DNA of 64,000 nt from Vibrio sp. FE10 (GTDB lineage: Bacteria > Pseudomonadota > Gammaproteobacteria > Enterobacterales > Vibrionaceae): positions 3,286,001-3,350,000 of the forward strand of contig NZ_AP028067.1 of NCBI RefSeq assembly GCF_030297155.1. Reading direction: 5' to 3'. A program made the position numbers and the translations under genes. The notes under the pieces are model-generated. The model ran no database searches and was not told where the DNA came from. It saw only the letters and a list, made by a program, of their open reading frames with translations. Shown here in pieces: positions 17,733 through 29,023 of this stretch (position 1 is the first letter of the stretch; every line of letters begins with the position of its first letter).

Positions 17733-18896
17733 TTATGCTTTAGCACGCTCTTCAAGCATTGCTACTGCAGGAAGTACTTTACCTTCAACAAACTCAAGGA
17801 AAGCGCCGCCGCCAGTAGAGATGTAAGAAACATCTGCTTTGATACCGAACTTGTCGATAGCTGCTAGCGTGTCACCACCGCCTGCTACTGAGAAACCTTC
17901 AGAGTCAGCGATTGCCTTAGAAATGCCAGCAGTACCCGCTTCGAAGTTTTTGAATTCGAATACGCCTACAGGGCCGTTCCAAAGAATTGTTTTTGCGTTG
18001 CCGATGATTTCAGCTAGAGCTGCAGTTGAATCTGGGCCAAGGTCGAAGATCATGTCGTCGTCTTGAACTTCAGAAACGTGCTTGATTTCAGCTTCTGCGT
18101 TTTCGTCGAATGCTTTAGCACATGCAACGTCAGTCGCTACTGGGATAGCACACTCTTTCATTAGCTTCTTAGCAGTTTCAACTAGGTCAGCTTCGTATAG
18201 AGACTTACCTACGTTGTGGCCTTCAGCAGCGATGAACGTGTTCGCAATACCACCACCAACAACAAGTTGGTCAGCGATTTTAGAAAGAGATTCTAGAACA
18301 GTTAGTTTAGTAGAAACTTTAGAACCACCAACGATAGCCACTAGTGGGCGAGCTGGGTTGTCCATTGCTTTACCAAGAGCTTCAAGCTCAGCAGCTAGAA
18401 GAGGACCAGCACATGCTACAGGAGCGTAAGTACCAACGCCGTGTGTAGAAGCTTGAGCACGGTGAGCTGTACCGAATGCGTCCATCACGAAGATGTCACA
18501 TAGTGCAGCGTATTGCTTAGAAAGTGCTTCTTCGTTCTTCTTCTCGCCTTTGTTAAAGCGAACGTTTTCAAGAACAGTTAGTTCGCCAGCGTTTAGCTCT
18601 AGGCCATTTACGTAATCTTTCGCTAGCTTAACTTCGCAGTCTAGTGCGTCGTTTAGGTAGTTAACTACAGGAGCTAGAGAGAACTCTTCGTTGTATTCGC
18701 CTTCAGTAGGACGACCAAGGTGAGAAGTAACCATAACTTTTGCGCCAGCTTCTAGGCAAAGTTTGATAGTTGGTAGAGATGCTAGGATACGTGCATCTGA
18801 AGTTACTTTACCGTCTTTTACTGGTACGTTTAGGTCAGCACGGATAAATACGCGTTTACCTGCAAGTTCCAGGTCAGTCATCTTGATCACAGACAT
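17733..18896 (-). CDS. pgk: phosphoglycerate kinase
   Basis: Transfers phosphate from 1,3-bisphosphoglycerate to ADP in glycolysis. The 387-aa product is the usual bacterial length. Visible motifs include [15 protein letters not shown] (about residues 15-29), the substrate-binding [10 protein letters not shown], the hinge and nucleotide region [17 protein letters not shown], and the C-terminal [12 protein letters not shown] 18896 is chosen because AGAGGA lies upstream of it and the conserved N-terminus starts there; the frame from 18911 adds five residues. Follows epd, as in E. coli epd-pgk-fba. Confidence 0.97.
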   Translation of the reverse strand: MSVIKMTDLELAGKRVFIRADLNVPVKDGKVTSDARILASLPTIKLCLEAGAKVMVTSHLGRPTEGEYNEEFSLAPVVNYLNDALDCEVKLAKDYVNGLELNAGELTVLENVRFNKGEKKNEEALSKQYAALCDIFVMDAFGTAHRAQASTHGVGTYAPVACAGPLLAAELEALGKAMDNPARPLVAIVGGSKVSTKLTVLESLSKIADQLVVGGGIANTFIAAEGHNVGKSLYEADLVETAKKLMKECAIPVATDVACAKAFDENAEAEIKHVSEVQDDDMIFDLGPDSTAALAEIIGNAKTILWNGPVGVFEFKNFEAGTAGISKAIADSEGFSVAGGGDTLAAIDKFGIKADVSYISTGGGAFLEFVEGKVLPAVAMLEERAKA

Positions 18897-19062
18897 GATT
18901 TGTCCTCTCAAATTTAAATAAAAATAAAGTTTTGGAAACTCAGCAACCCTGCTAAGCCTATAAATTATTCAACTGGTAATTCTTTAACTACTAGTAATAT
19001 GTGGACACTTAGCATTTAATTCAAGCTAAAAAATAAATAATCCACACATTTGCTTCTAGGTC

Positions 19063-20112
19063 TTACTTCTTGCCTTCAGAAGCTTCCATTGCAAGAACCG
19101 TATCCAGCATTCGGTTTGCAAAGCCCCATTCATTGTCGCACCACACCAGCATTTTGACTAAGTGGCCGTTGCTCACTCGAGTTTGTGAACCATCAACAAT
19201 TGCGCTATGGGGATCGTGATTAAAATCGATGGAAACGAGCGGCGCTTCAGTATAGTCAACTATATTGTGTAATGTACACTGGGATGCATTAACAATGGTT
19301 TGATTTACGTCATTAACTTTCACATTTGCATTAATTGTGACACTTAAATCCATCGCAGTGACGTTTACCGTTGGCACACGCACAGATATCGCTTCAAATT
19401 TGTTAGAAAATTTCGGGAAGATTCTTTCAATACCTTTATGCAACTTGGTATCAACAGGAATGATTGATTGGCTTGCTGCTCGAGTTCGACGTAGGTCGCT
19501 GTGGTACGCATCGATCACTTGCTGGTCATTCATAGAAGAGTGAATGGTCGTAATCGTACCGGACTCAATACCAAAGGCATCATCAAGCACCTTGATGATA
19601 GGGACAATACAGTTAGTCGTGCATGAACCGTTGGAAACGATTCGATGGTCAGCTGTGATAGTGTCGTGATTCACACCGTAAATAATGGTGTTATCCAGAT
19701 CGTTAGCACCAGGATGTGAAAACAGCACCTTTTTCGCCCCAGCAGCAATGTGCGCTAGGCCGTCATCACGGCAACCGTAAACGCCAGTACAATCAAGGAC
19801 GATATCCACTTCTAGGTCACGCCAAGGCAACAACTCAATATCAGCAAGATGTAAGATACGAATAGTATCGAACTCTCCTTTATCTTCAGCACCAATACCA
19901 TGATGAACATAGATGTGCTCTTGATCGTTAGAGATTTTCTTGCCGAAGCGGCCGTGACTGGTGTCGTATTGCAATAGGTGAGCCATAGCGTCAGGCTGAG
20001 CAAGCTCATTGACAGCTACTACTTTGATTTGTTGGCTTTTGCCACTTTCATAGACAGCGCGCAATACATTACGCCCTATTCGTCCAAATCCGTTTATCGC
20101 GACTTTTAGCAT
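19063..20112 (-). CDS. epd: D-erythrose-4-phosphate dehydrogenase
   Basis: NAD-dependent enzyme of the GAPDH superfamily that oxidises erythrose-4-phosphate to 4-phosphoerythronate for pyridoxal phosphate synthesis. The 349-aa product has the N-terminal Rossmann motif [19 protein letters not shown], the catalytic cysteine motif [13 protein letters not shown] (about residues 150-162), and a C-terminal [12 protein letters not shown]. It is called Epd rather than Gap because of the Epd-like insert near residues 30-45 and the tkt-epd-pgk-fba order. Start 20112 matches the conserved MLKVAING; 20124 would add four residues. Confidence 0.92.
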   Translation of the reverse strand: MLKVAINGFGRIGRNVLRAVYESGKSQQIKVVAVNELAQPDAMAHLLQYDTSHGRFGKKISNDQEHIYVHHGIGAEDKGEFDTIRILHLADIELLPWRDLEVDIVLDCTGVYGCRDDGLAHIAAGAKKVLFSHPGANDLDNTIIYGVNHDTITADHRIVSNGSCTTNCIVPIIKVLDDAFGIESGTITTIHSSMNDQQVIDAYHSDLRRTRAASQSIIPVDTKLHKGIERIFPKFSNKFEAISVRVPTVNVTAMDLSVTINANVKVNDVNQTIVNASQCTLHNIVDYTEAPLVSIDFNHDPHSAIVDGSQTRVSNGHLVKMLVWCDNEWGFANRMLDTVLAMEASEGKK

Positions 20113-20257
20113 AGTTCCGTACATCTAACCAAAATTTCGTGCAACAGATGATAACTGAATCCTACCTAAAAGGCATTACTTGAATAACTCAGCCTACTTA
20201 GGACAGATTGATCTGCTGCGTATAAAGATGAGTCTAGGAGAAAACAAATCCTAGATA

Positions 20258-20287
20258 CAAAAAAACCGAGCTCAGCGCTCGGTTTTT
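20258..20287 (-). terminator. terminator after tkt
   Basis: The stem AACCGAGC/GCTCGGTT has loop TCAGC with long A/T runs on both sides. It lies 40 nt beyond the tkt stop and separates tkt from epd. Confidence 0.88.
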
Positions 20288-20326
20288 CTTTCACTTCACT
20301 GTTAGCACAAGGCCATCAGTTAATGA

Positions 20327-22321
20327 TTAAGCAAGAAGTTCTTTCGCTGTGTTTACTACGTTTTCAGTAGTGAAACCGAACATCTTGAATAGCTCGCCTG
20401 CTGGTGCAGATTCGCCGAACGTTGTCATACCGATGATCTTGCCACCGAAACCAACGTACTTGTACCAGAAGTCAGCGATGCCAGCTTCTACAGCAATACG
20501 TACTGTTACGTCAGCTGGAAGTACAGACTCACGGTATTCAGCGTCTTGCTTATCAAACGCGTCAGTTGCAGGCATCGATACTACGCGTACTTTCTTGCCT
20601 TCAGCTGTTAGTTCAGCAGCAGCGCTAACCGCTAGTTCAACTTCAGAACCCGTCGCGATAAGGATAAGCTCTGGTTTGCCTTCGCAATCTTTCAGGGTGT
20701 AACCACCCTTAGCGATGTTTGCCACTTGCTCTGCATCACGATCTTGTTGTGCAAGGTTTTGACGAGAGAAGATAAGTGCAGAAGGACCATCTTTGCGTTC
20801 GATTGCCAGTTTCCAAGCAACAGCAGACTCAACTTGGTCACATGGACGCCATGTGCTCATGTTTGGGGTCAGACGTAGAGAAGCGATCTGCTCAACCGGT
20901 TGGTGAGTCGGACCATCTTCGCCTAGGCCGATAGAATCGTGCGTGTAAACTTGGATGTTCTGAATTTTCATCAGAGCAGCCATACGCATTGCGTTACGCG
21001 CGTATTCCATGAACATTAGGAACGTTGCGCCGTATGGTACGAAACCACCGTGCAGAGCGATACCGTTCATGATAGCCGTCATACCGAATTCACGTACACC
21101 GTAGTGGATGTAGTTACCAGAGAAGTCATTTGCTTCAAGAGACTTAGAACCAGACCACATAGTCAGGTTAGAAGGCGCAAGGTCAGCAGAACCGCCCATG
21201 AATTCAGGTAGCATAGCACCGAACGCTTCTAGAGCATTTTGAGATGCTTTACGTGATGCGATGTTTGCAGGGTTAGCTTGAAGATCAGCAATGATTGCGT
21301 TTGCTTTCTCTTCCCACTCAGCTGGAAGTTCGCCGTTAGTACGACGTTTAAACTCTGCTGCTAGCTCTGGGTGAGCGGCTGCGTATGCGTCAAACTTAGC
21401 ATTCCAAGCCGCTTCTTTCGCTGCGCCCGCTTCTTTCGCATTCCACTCAGCTGCAATATCAGCTGGGATTTCGAAAGGACCGTGTTCCCAACCAAGTGCC
21501 GCTTTAGTTGCTGTGATTTCATCAGCGCCTAGTGGAGCACCATGACAGTCGTGCGTACCCGCTTTGTTTGGAGAACCAAAACCGATGATAGTTTTAGTAC
21601 AGATAAGTGTTGGACGAGGATCCGCTTTAGCCGCTTCAATAGCAGCATTGATAGCGTCAGCGTCATGACCATCAACCGCTGGAATTACATGCCAGCCGTA
21701 AGCTTCAAAACGCTTAGGTGTATCGTCAGAGAACCAACCTTCAACTTCGCCATCGATAGAGATGCCGTTGTCATCCCAGAAAGCAACCAACTTACCAAGA
21801 CCTAGCGTACCCGCTAGAGAACATGCTTCGTGAGAGATACCTTCCATCAGACAACCATCACCCATGAATGCATAAGTGAAGTGATCGACGATGTCGTGGC
21901 CTTCTTTGTTGAACTGTGCAGCCAATGCTTTCTCAGCCATCGCCATACCAACAGCGTTAGTGATGCCTTGACCTAGAGGACCAGTAGTCGTTTCGATACC
22001 AGGAGCGTAACCGTACTCTGGGTGACCAGGAGTCTTAGAGTGCAGTTGACGGAAGTTCTTAAGGTCTTCAATTGAAAGCTCGTAACCTGCAAGATGAAGC
22101 AGAGAGTAAATCAACATTGAACCATGGCCGTTAGACAGAATAAAACGGTCGCGGTCAGCCCACTCTGGGTTTGCTGGGTTGTGGTTCAAGTGACCACGCC
22201 AAAGAACTTCAGCGATGTCAGCCATACCCATAGGTGCGCCAGGGTGGCCTGAATTTGCTTGTTGAACGCCATCCATGCTAAGTGCGCGAATTGCATTGGC
22301 TAGATCTTTACGAGAAGGCAT
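20327..22321 (-). CDS. tkt: transketolase
   Basis: Thiamine diphosphate enzyme that moves two-carbon units in the non-oxidative pentose phosphate pathway. It has 664 aa. Motifs: the N-terminal [17 protein letters not shown] (about residues 25-41), the ThDP-binding [13 protein letters not shown] (about 155-167), and in the pyrimidine domain [19 protein letters not shown] (about 466-484). ATG 22321 follows an AGGAG site; the frame from 22339 adds six residues. It is divergent from metK with PurR-like boxes on both sides of the gap. Genomes of this group often have a second transketolase elsewhere, so A/B naming is avoided. Confidence 0.96.
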   Translation of the reverse strand: MPSRKDLANAIRALSMDGVQQANSGHPGAPMGMADIAEVLWRGHLNHNPANPEWADRDRFILSNGHGSMLIYSLLHLAGYELSIEDLKNFRQLHSKTPGHPEYGYAPGIETTTGPLGQGITNAVGMAMAEKALAAQFNKEGHDIVDHFTYAFMGDGCLMEGISHEACSLAGTLGLGKLVAFWDDNGISIDGEVEGWFSDDTPKRFEAYGWHVIPAVDGHDADAINAAIEAAKADPRPTLICTKTIIGFGSPNKAGTHDCHGAPLGADEITATKAALGWEHGPFEIPADIAAEWNAKEAGAAKEAAWNAKFDAYAAAHPELAAEFKRRTNGELPAEWEEKANAIIADLQANPANIASRKASQNALEAFGAMLPEFMGGSADLAPSNLTMWSGSKSLEANDFSGNYIHYGVREFGMTAIMNGIALHGGFVPYGATFLMFMEYARNAMRMAALMKIQNIQVYTHDSIGLGEDGPTHQPVEQIASLRLTPNMSTWRPCDQVESAVAWKLAIERKDGPSALIFSRQNLAQQDRDAEQVANIAKGGYTLKDCEGKPELILIATGSEVELAVSAAAELTAEGKKVRVVSMPATDAFDKQDAEYRESVLPADVTVRIAVEAGIADFWYKYVGFGGKIIGMTTFGESAPAGELFKMFGFTTENVVNTAKELLA

Positions 22322-22416
22322 GTCTGCTCCTGAGTACATAAGCGATTTAAAAAAGAGATTGATGCTAAAATTTTCATTTTTATTAGCGCGGGTATTCTCT
22401 CAAACGACTTTAGCGA

Positions 22417-22432
22417 CTGCAAACGTTTTACT
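22417..22432. promoter_or_regulatory. possible PurR-type box upstream of tkt
   Basis: The palindromic core GCAAACGTTTT matches 9 of 11 fixed positions of the PurR consensus. It lies about 96 bp before the tkt start on the minus strand. Confidence 0.38.
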
Positions 22433-22503
22433 GGCATTTTAACGGTCATTTTTCGCAATTTTCGAACATTTACATCACTTAGGAATGCCTTATCTCGACC
22501 GAT

Positions 22504-22519
22504 ACGCAAACGTTTAGTT
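22504..22519. promoter_or_regulatory. possible PurR-type box in the tkt-metK gap
   Basis: ACGCAAACGTTTAGTT matches 10 of 11 fixed positions of the PurR consensus (ANGCAANCGNTTNCNT). This is the best such site in the window. It lies about 180 bp from both start codons. Confidence 0.42.
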
Positions 22520-22698
22520 ATGACATATCATAAAAAAGAGCTTGTAATTCGACCGCTGGAATTTAGAATAGCCGTCTAGATGTAGAAACACCTACAAAAT
22601 ATACTGTATTTAATGGCGGCGCTTCCTAGCTTGCGACGCCTGAAATTATTTGCATTTAACTATTTGCAACTAAAAACTAAACTAAAAGTGGAGCTCTC

Positions 22699-23853
22699 AT
22701 GGCTAAGCACCTATTCACTTCTGAATCTGTTTCAGAAGGCCATCCAGATAAAATTGCAGACCAAATCTCTGATGCTGTTCTTGATGCCATCTTGGAACAA
22801 GATCCAAAAGCACGTGTTGCTTGTGAGACTTACGTAAAAACCGGCATGGTTATGGTTGGCGGTGAAGTAACAACGTCTGCATGGGTTGATATCGAAGAAA
22901 TCACTCGTGAAACAGTTCGTGAAATTGGTTACGTTCATTCTGATATGGGCTTTGACGCTGACTCTTGTGCTGTACTAAACACAATTGGTAAGCAGTCTCC
23001 AGACATCAACCAAGGTGTTGATAAAGCTGATCCTAAAGATCAAGGCGCAGGCGACCAAGGTATCATGTTTGGTTACGCGACTAACGAAACACCAATCCTA
23101 ATGCCAGCTCCAATTACTTACTCTCACCTTCTTGTTAAGAAGCAAGCTGAAGTACGTAAGAGCGGCAAACTTGACTTCCTTCGCCCAGATGCGAAATCTC
23201 AAGTTACGTTCCAATACGACCAAGGTAAGATCGTTGGTATCGATGCTGTTGTTCTTTCGACTCAACACTGTGATTCAGTAACAACACCTGACCTACGTGA
23301 AGCGGTAATGGAAGAGATCATCAAGCCAGTACTTCCTTCAGAGTGGATCAACAAAGACACTAACTTCTTCATCAACCCAACAGGCCGTTTTGTAATCGGT
23401 GGCCCAATGGGTGACTGTGGTCTAACTGGTCGTAAGATCATCGTTGATACCTACGGCGGCGCAGCTCGTCACGGTGGCGGTGCATTCTCTGGTAAAGATC
23501 CATCAAAAGTTGACCGTTCTGCAGCTTACGCAGCTCGTTACGTTGCGAAAAACATCGTTGCTGCTGGCATGGCTGACCGTTGTGAGATTCAACTGTCTTA
23601 CGCTATCGGTGTTGCAGATCCAACATCTATCATGGTTGAAACGTTTGGTACTGAGAAAGTAGCTCACGAAATCATCATTGAAGCCGTTCGTCAAAACTTC
23701 GACCTACGTCCATACGGTCTTCAAGAGATGCTGAACCTTCTTCAACCTATCTACAAGCAGACTGCAGCATACGGTCACTTCGGTCGTGAAGAGTTCCCTT
23801 GGGAAGCGACTGACAAAGCAGCAATGCTTGCAGACTTTGCTGGCCTAAAATAA
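22699..23853 (+). CDS. metK: S-adenosylmethionine synthase
   Basis: Makes S-adenosylmethionine from methionine and ATP. The 384-aa product has the family motifs [15 protein letters not shown] (about residues 12-26), [12 protein letters not shown] (about 115-126) and [16 protein letters not shown] (about 259-274), and the usual length. An AAAGTGGAG site precedes the ATG. Transcribed alone, with a terminator 25 nt after the stop. I saw no SAM riboswitch-like or methionine repressor (AGACGTCT-type) array in the leader. Confidence 0.98.
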   Translation: MAKHLFTSESVSEGHPDKIADQISDAVLDAILEQDPKARVACETYVKTGMVMVGGEVTTSAWVDIEEITRETVREIGYVHSDMGFDADSCAVLNTIGKQSPDINQGVDKADPKDQGAGDQGIMFGYATNETPILMPAPITYSHLLVKKQAEVRKSGKLDFLRPDAKSQVTFQYDQGKIVGIDAVVLSTQHCDSVTTPDLREAVMEEIIKPVLPSEWINKDTNFFINPTGRFVIGGPMGDCGLTGRKIIVDTYGGAARHGGGAFSGKDPSKVDRSAAYAARYVAKNIVAAGMADRCEIQLSYAIGVADPTSIMVETFGTEKVAHEIIIEAVRQNFDLRPYGLQEMLNLLQPIYKQTAAYGHFGREEFPWEATDKAAMLADFAGLK

Positions 23854-23878
23854 TTTAGCCAAAGCAAATCACTTCTTT

Positions 23879-23912
23879 AAAGCCCTTACTTGTTAGTAAG
23901 GGCTTTATTTTT
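23879..23912 (+). terminator. terminator after metK
   Basis: The stem AAAGCCCTTAC/GTAAGGGCTTT has a 6-nt loop and is followed by ATTTTT. Confidence 0.9.
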
Positions 23913-24221
23913 ATGTACTTACCTCTCCCACGCTAATCTATCCACCTTTCAAAAGACGCCTTTACCGTTAACCACTTAGTATAAAAACCCGCCGATAATT
24001 TGTGTTTTCGAACACTACTGACAATAGTTAAGGTAACTCCTAGGCGATCAAGCTCACATTTAACTCAAAGTAATTCAGTCTGATAGCTCTCGTTAAATGC
24101 ACGCTAGAACAATAACTGGGACGAAAAAGAGCAATTTAGCTCAACACCATAACTCTCACAAAAGCCACACCGATGAGCCTTATGGAACTATAACTAGGAC
24201 GTTATTTAACTAGGGGGATAT
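23913..24221. other. intergenic region, nothing recognised
   Basis: This 309-nt stretch between the metK terminator and the DUF2189 gene has no coding frame of note, no clear hairpin terminator and no strong promoter match. Confidence 0.5.
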
Positions 24222-25019
24222 ATGCCTCGTACTGTACACCCATCCGAACTGAACGATAAGAAACACAAGGTCAGCGATCAGGATTACGCTCGCACCATTC
24301 CTTGTAACCAAGTAAGCATATCCGCCCCTTTCCATTGGTTATCGCTTGCACTACATGACTTAGTGAGAATGCCAATAATCAGCGCATTTTACGGATTGTG
24401 CTTCATGGCCGCGGCCATCGCCATCGTGCAACTAGTGCAATGGCAAGGAACACACCTAGTCGTCATGCCAAGCTTGATAGTCTATATGTTGATAGGACCA
24501 TTCCTTGCTTTGGGTTTATACGATGCGAGCTGGGAAAGAGAGAAAGGACATTCACCAAGTTTGTTCCACTCAATGAAGGCGATTACTCGCAACTCCACGC
24601 ACCAATGGGCTTTTGCGATTGTGTTGATGGTGGCAATGATATTTTGGATGAGGATTGCTGCGTTATTGCATGCACTCTACCCTTCCGTACAAGGCGCACC
24701 ATTAAGCGAGTTTGCGCCATTCCTTATTACTGGTTCGGTGATTGGATTAGTTATCGCGAGTCTCATATTCAGCATCTCAGCATTTTCGATTCCATTGATG
24801 ATGGAAAGACGTGTTGATGTGATGAGCGCCATCTTTACTAGCTTCAACGCCGTTAAATCGAACATCCCTGCGATGGTCGTTTGGGCTGGTATCATTGGTA
24901 CAGGTATCTTAGTCGGCTTCGCGACCTACGGTGTGGGTATGATTGTAACGATGCCATTACTTGGTTACGGAACATGGCATGCTTACCACGAAGTCATCAA
25001 AAAGAAACATCACGTTTAA
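24222..25019 (+). CDS. DUF2189-family integral membrane protein
   Basis: A 265-aa membrane protein with about six hydrophobic segments. The N-terminal soluble part is followed by the DUF2189-type pattern APFHWLSLALHDLVRMPIISAFYGLCFM (quoted in parts, about residues 36-64), in which a short amphipathic segment precedes the first helix; later segments include ALGLYDASWEREKGH and IPLMMERRVDVMSAI. Some family members are annotated as cytochrome oxidase subunit-like, but no heme or copper ligands are evident, so the function is unknown. A terminator follows. Confidence 0.75.
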   Translation: MPRTVHPSELNDKKHKVSDQDYARTIPCNQVSISAPFHWLSLALHDLVRMPIISAFYGLCFMAAAIAIVQLVQWQGTHLVVMPSLIVYMLIGPFLALGLYDASWEREKGHSPSLFHSMKAITRNSTHQWAFAIVLMVAMIFWMRIAALLHALYPSVQGAPLSEFAPFLITGSVIGLVIASLIFSISAFSIPLMMERRVDVMSAIFTSFNAVKSNIPAMVVWAGIIGTGILVGFATYGVGMIVTMPLLGYGTWHAYHEVIKKKHHV

Positions 25020-25052
25020 ATCGTTTCACGATCGATGAGCAATGTTATGATG

Positions 25053-25083
25053 AGGCCTTAGCTTAAACGCTGAGGCTTTTTTT
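25053..25083 (+). terminator. terminator before sprT
   Basis: The stem GCCTTAGC/GCTGAGGC has loop TTAAAC and seven T residues. The T run ends just before the sprT ribosome binding site. Confidence 0.85.
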
Positions 25084-25097
25084 GGAGTTAACAACGC

Positions 25098-25598
25098 TTG
25101 TCTTACACCCCGCAACAACATCGAGTAAATAAAAAACTGGGCGAATGCCTAGCTATTGCTAATCAACATTTTTCTCGTGAATTTCCATGCCCAACCGTCA
25201 CTTACAAGTTAAGAGGAAAGGCAGCAGGAAAAGCCTACCTCCAGTTAAACGAGATAAAACTCAATCAAGTGCTATTCAGCGAAAATGAAGACGCCTTTAT
25301 TAACGAAGTCGTGCCTCATGAACTCGCACATCTGATCACACATCAGGTATTCGGACGAGTGAGACCTCACGGGAATGAGTGGAAATACGTCATGGAAAAG
25401 GTATTCAATGTACCGGCCAGAACCACCCACAGCTTGGAGATCACCTCAGTGCAAGGAAAAACCTTTGAGTACCGCTGTGATTGCACTACTTATCCCCTGT
25501 CGATTAGAAGACACAACAAAGTCATCCGCAACCAATCAACTTATCGTTGCCAACAATGCCAGCAAACCTTAGCTTTTACCGGCCTTCAATTGAGCTAA
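25098..25598 (+). CDS. sprT: SprT-family zinc metalloprotease-like protein
   Basis: A 166-aa member of the SprT family (related to eukaryotic Spartan). The zinc-protease motif HELAHLITHQVFG is at about residues 75-87 with a further histidine in RPHGNEWK, and a C-terminal zinc-ribbon-like part has CDC and CQQCQQ cysteines. The start appears to be TTG at 25098, 10 nt after a GGAG site; no ATG or GTG fits the conserved N-terminus, so this is an unusual initiation. Protease substrates in bacteria are not established. It is upstream of endA, as in E. coli. Confidence 0.9.
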   Translation: MSYTPQQHRVNKKLGECLAIANQHFSREFPCPTVTYKLRGKAAGKAYLQLNEIKLNQVLFSENEDAFINEVVPHELAHLITHQVFGRVRPHGNEWKYVMEKVFNVPARTTHSLEITSVQGKTFEYRCDCTTYPLSIRRHNKVIRNQSTYRCQQCQQTLAFTGLQLS

Positions 25599-25695
25599 GT
25601 CTTAAGCTCACAAGGTAACGCGAATAAATGTAATAGAGAGAACTAACATTTGAGTGCTAGACTGTTGTTTATCATACTTTCATCAGTCTTTCTCT

Positions 25696-26427
25696 ATGCA
25701 AAAAACCACTCCAAAAGTATTTGGCCTGTCGGTGTCCTTTTACCTATCAATAGTATTTGGCCTACTGGTAACCCAAAGCGTTTTCGCCGCTCCACCAAGC
25801 TCCTTCTCCAAAGCAAAAAAAGAAGCCGTGAAGATTTATCTCGATCACCCGACTTCATTTTATTGTGGTTGTGACATTACTTGGAAAGACAAAAAGAAAG
25901 GTATCCCCGACCTCGATGGCTGTGGTTATCAAGTGAGAAAACAGCAAAAACGCGCTTCCCGTATTGAGTGGGAACACGTGGTTCCAGCTTGGCAATTTGG
26001 CCACCAGCGTCAGTGTTGGCAAGATGGCGGACGTAAGAACTGCACTCGCAATGACAAAATATTCAAATCGATGGAAGCCGATCTTCACAACCTGACTCCG
26101 GCTATTGGCGAGGTTAACGGTGATCGCTCCAATTACAATTTCAGTCAGTGGAATGGAATGGATGGCGTGAGCTACGGTCAGTGTGAAATGCAGGTCAACT
26201 TCAAACAGCGTAAAGTGATGCCGCCAGACAGAGCAAAAGGTTCTATCGCGCGTACTTATCTTTACATGAGCCAAGAATATGGTTTCAAGCTATCTAAGCA
26301 GCAGACTAACCTAATGATGGCGTGGAACAAGCAATTCCCTGTCGATAAGTGGGAATGTACTCGTGATGAGCGAATCTATGCGATCCAAGGTAATCACAAC
26401 CCATTTGTTTTCCCTGCTTGTAAATAA
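25696..26427 (+). CDS. endA: secreted or periplasmic endonuclease I
   Basis: Non-specific nuclease of the EndA/Vvn family that degrades DNA and RNA outside the cytoplasm. It has 243 aa from ATG 25696: a signal peptide (hydrophobic [23 protein letters not shown]) ends before [17 protein letters not shown], which matches the mature start of V. vulnificus Vvn. The catalytic region is [14 protein letters not shown] with the active His, followed by [18 protein letters not shown] with the metal-binding Asn. Many cysteines ([14 protein letters not shown]-terminal C) fit the disulfides known for Vvn. An earlier GTG at 25654 is in frame. Confidence 0.93.
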   Translation: MQKTTPKVFGLSVSFYLSIVFGLLVTQSVFAAPPSSFSKAKKEAVKIYLDHPTSFYCGCDITWKDKKKGIPDLDGCGYQVRKQQKRASRIEWEHVVPAWQFGHQRQCWQDGGRKNCTRNDKIFKSMEADLHNLTPAIGEVNGDRSNYNFSQWNGMDGVSYGQCEMQVNFKQRKVMPPDRAKGSIARTYLYMSQEYGFKLSKQQTNLMMAWNKQFPVDKWECTRDERIYAIQGNHNPFVFPACK

Positions 26428-26470
26428 CACGACGCAGGCAACCAACATCTCCAATTGCCTCCATCTCAAA

Positions 26471-26502
26471 CAAGAGTTTCAGAATTGCCCCTGAAACTCT
26501 TG
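26471..26502 (+). terminator. perfect 12-bp hairpin after endA
   Basis: The stem CAAGAGTTTCAG/CTGAAACTCTTG has an 8-nt loop. A T6 run follows only after about 11 nt, so termination is likely but not certain. Confidence 0.6.
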
Positions 26503-26586
26503 CTCTACCCTTGTTTTTTCAACTAAAAGCATCCATGTTAGGCAGAGACAAAATACCCAAATGACACTATTTATAGGTTTACCAGC

Positions 26587-27318
26587 ATGAGAATCCCTCG
26601 TATCCATCACCCAGAACGCATTCATCAGTTAGGTTCACTCGCTTTAGGCGAAGATGCCGCGGGTCATGTTGGTCGAGTCCTTCGTATGAAAGAAGGTCAA
26701 GATGTTCTTCTATTTGATGGCAGTGGCGCTGAATTCCCTGCGACAATTGCTGAAGTATCAAAAAAGAACGTCACAGTTAATGTTACTGAACGTATCGAGC
26801 ATAGCAGCGAATCTCCGTTAGACTTACATTTAGGCCAAGTAATTTCACGTGGCGACAAAATGGAATTCACGATTCAGAAATCGGTTGAGCTTGGTGTGAA
26901 TACCATTACCCCACTGATTTCAGAGCGCTGTGGCGTTAAGCTTGATACTAAACGCTTCGAGAAAAAGCTCGCGCAGTGGCAAAAGATTGCTATCGCAGCA
27001 TGTGAACAGTCTGGCCGTAATACGGTTCCAGTTATTCGCCCAATCATGCAACTTGAAGAGTGGTGCAGCGAACCGAGTGAAGCGTTAAAGCTAAACCTGC
27101 ATCCTCGTGCAAAATACTCAATTAACACCCTTCCAGAACCCATCAGTAAGGTGCGCCTATTGATCGGTCCTGAAGGCGGACTGTCAGCTGAAGAAATCGG
27201 CATGACAGAACAATACAAATTTGAAGAGACGCTACTCGGCCCACGTGTACTTCGTACCGAGACAGCAGCTCTAACCGCAATTACTGCCTTACAAGTCCGT
27301 TTTGGCGATCTAGGCTAG
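26587..27318 (+). CDS. rsmE: 16S rRNA m3U1498 methyltransferase
   Basis: SPOUT-class methyltransferase that makes N3-methyluridine at position 1498 of 16S rRNA using SAM. The 243-aa product has the N-terminal PUA-like part ([21 protein letters not shown], residues about 25-45) and the knotted C-terminal SAM site [16 protein letters not shown] (about 194-209) followed by [16 protein letters not shown]. First gene of rsmE-gshB (9-nt gap), the conserved order after endA. Confidence 0.96.
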   Translation: MRIPRIHHPERIHQLGSLALGEDAAGHVGRVLRMKEGQDVLLFDGSGAEFPATIAEVSKKNVTVNVTERIEHSSESPLDLHLGQVISRGDKMEFTIQKSVELGVNTITPLISERCGVKLDTKRFEKKLAQWQKIAIAACEQSGRNTVPVIRPIMQLEEWCSEPSEALKLNLHPRAKYSINTLPEPISKVRLLIGPEGGLSAEEIGMTEQYKFEETLLGPRVLRTETAALTAITALQVRFGDLG

Positions 27319-27327
27319 GAGAAAAAA

Positions 27328-28278
27328 ATGATCAAACTTGGCATCGTAATGGATCCAATTTCATCCATTAACATCAAAAAAGACTCTAGCTTTGCCATGA
27401 TGCTTGAAGCTCAGCGTCGTGGTTACGAAATCCATTACATGGAAATGGATGATCTACATTTAGATCAAGGCGTAGCCATTGCTGACACTAAGGTTGTTGA
27501 ACTAAAAGAAGATCCAAACGGTTGGTACGAGTTCAAATCAGAACAGACTATCGCGCTATCCGATTTAGATGCTGTATTGATGCGTAAAGATCCTCCGTTT
27601 GATACTGAGTACATCTACGCGACTTATATTCTTGAGCGTGCTGAAGAGAACGGCGCACTGATCGTAAACAAGCCACAAAGCTTACGTGACTGTAACGAGA
27701 AGCTATTCACGGCTTGGTTCCCAGAACTGACGCCGACCACCATCGTGACTCGTAAAGCTGAAAAGATTAAAGCGTTCCGAGAAGAACACGGTGACGTGAT
27801 TCTAAAGCCACTTGATGGCATGGGCGGCGCGTCTATCTTCCGAGTGAAAGAAGGCGATCCAAACGTATCAGTTATTATTGAAACCTTGACCAACCACGGT
27901 CAAAACTACGCAATGGCACAAACCTTTGTACCAGACATCAGCAATGGTGATAAGCGTATTCTTGTGGTTGATGGTGAACCAATGCCTTACTGCCTAGCGC
28001 GTATTCCTGCTAAAGGGGAAACTCGAGGTAACCTTGCTGCTGGTGGTACAGGTGAAGCTCGTCCGCTAAGTGAAACCGATTGGGCTATCGCAAGAGCGGT
28101 TGCACCTGCACTAAAAGAGAAAGGCTTAATCTTTGTCGGACTTGATGTTATCGGCGACAAGCTGACTGAAATCAACGTGACAAGCCCTACTTGTATCCGT
28201 GAAATTGAAGCTGCTTTTGATATTTCGGTAACGGGCAAATTAATGGATGCAATCGAGCGTCGCGTTAACGCTAAATAG
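27328..28278 (+). CDS. gshB: glutathione synthetase
   Basis: ATP-grasp ligase that joins gamma-glutamylcysteine and glycine to make glutathione. The 316-aa product is of standard length. Recognisable are the N-terminal IKLGIVMDPISSINIKKDSS, the ATP-grasp core DVILKPLDGMGGASIFRV (about residues 154-171), RILVVDGEPMPYCLARIP (about 210-227) and the end ITEINVTSPTCIREIE (here LTEINVTSP). An AGGAG site precedes the ATG. Cotranscribed with rsmE and separated from yqgE by a terminator. Confidence 0.97.
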   Translation: MIKLGIVMDPISSINIKKDSSFAMMLEAQRRGYEIHYMEMDDLHLDQGVAIADTKVVELKEDPNGWYEFKSEQTIALSDLDAVLMRKDPPFDTEYIYATYILERAEENGALIVNKPQSLRDCNEKLFTAWFPELTPTTIVTRKAEKIKAFREEHGDVILKPLDGMGGASIFRVKEGDPNVSVIIETLTNHGQNYAMAQTFVPDISNGDKRILVVDGEPMPYCLARIPAKGETRGNLAAGGTGEARPLSETDWAIARAVAPALKEKGLIFVGLDVIGDKLTEINVTSPTCIREIEAAFDISVTGKLMDAIERRVNAK

Positions 28279-28338
28279 CCTAAACTAAAGAAAGCCTTAG
28301 CTATTCGAAAGCACAAAAATATCTAGGCAAAGAACAAT

Positions 28339-28363
28339 GAGCGGCTTTACGCCGCTCTTTTTC
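28339..28363 (+). terminator. terminator after gshB
   Basis: The stem GAGCGGC/GCCGCTC has loop TTTAC followed by TTTTT. Confidence 0.85.
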
Positions 28364-28394
28364 CTTTACTGGGAACACACTGGCAGGAGGCTCT

Positions 28395-28958
28395 ATGAAT
28401 TTAACGAACCACTTTCTGGTCGCTATGCCCGGAATGAAAGATCCATACTTTCAAAATTCGGTGATCTATCTTTGTGAGCACAATGACGCAGGTGCGATGG
28501 GTTTAATGATCAACGCTCCTATCGATGTCACTGTCGGCAGCATGCTTAAGCAAGTTGAGGTTGATTCTGAACAGCCGAAACCCAACCAAGCAAGCCTTGA
28601 TAAGCCAGTACTTAATGGTGGGCCAGTCGCAGAAGACCGTGGGTTTATTTTGCACAAACCCAAAGGCAGTTATCAATCCAGCATCAACATGACGGATCAA
28701 ATCTCGGTAACAACCTCGAAAGATATTCTAATGGTGTTAGGGACAGAAGATGAACCTATGCATTATCTGGTCGCGCTTGGTTATGCCGGATGGGAACCAG
28801 GACAACTGGAAACCGAGCTGACTGAAAACTCATGGCTAACCGTTGAGGCCGATCCAAAGGTTATCTTCGACACGCCAATTTCGGATCGCTGGAAAGTCGC
28901 CGTTCAAATGTTAGGCATCAATGCGGCTCAGCTTTCAGCGGACGCTGGCCACGCCTAG
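28395..28958 (+). CDS. yqgE: YqgE/AlgH family protein
   Basis: A 187-aa cytoplasmic protein of the UPF0301 (AlgH) family. The family start [28 protein letters not shown] is present, followed by [15 protein letters not shown] and the C-terminal [16 protein letters not shown]. AlgH was named for an effect on alginate genes in Pseudomonas, but the biochemical role is unknown. AGGAGG precedes the ATG. Linked with ruvX, the conserved pair in most gammaproteobacteria. Confidence 0.94.
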   Translation: MNLTNHFLVAMPGMKDPYFQNSVIYLCEHNDAGAMGLMINAPIDVTVGSMLKQVEVDSEQPKPNQASLDKPVLNGGPVAEDRGFILHKPKGSYQSSINMTDQISVTTSKDILMVLGTEDEPMHYLVALGYAGWEPGQLETELTENSWLTVEADPKVIFDTPISDRWKVAVQMLGINAAQLSADAGHA

Positions 28959-29023
28959 CCTAGCCCGACTCAGCTCAATAGAATAAACAGACACTCTCAA
29001 ACACAGATTAATTTGGAAGCCCC

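Noticed and set aside
22570..22698. SAM riboswitch or MetJ operator array before metK
   Set aside because: I looked for riboswitch-type conserved helices and AGACGTCT-like tandem boxes and saw neither.
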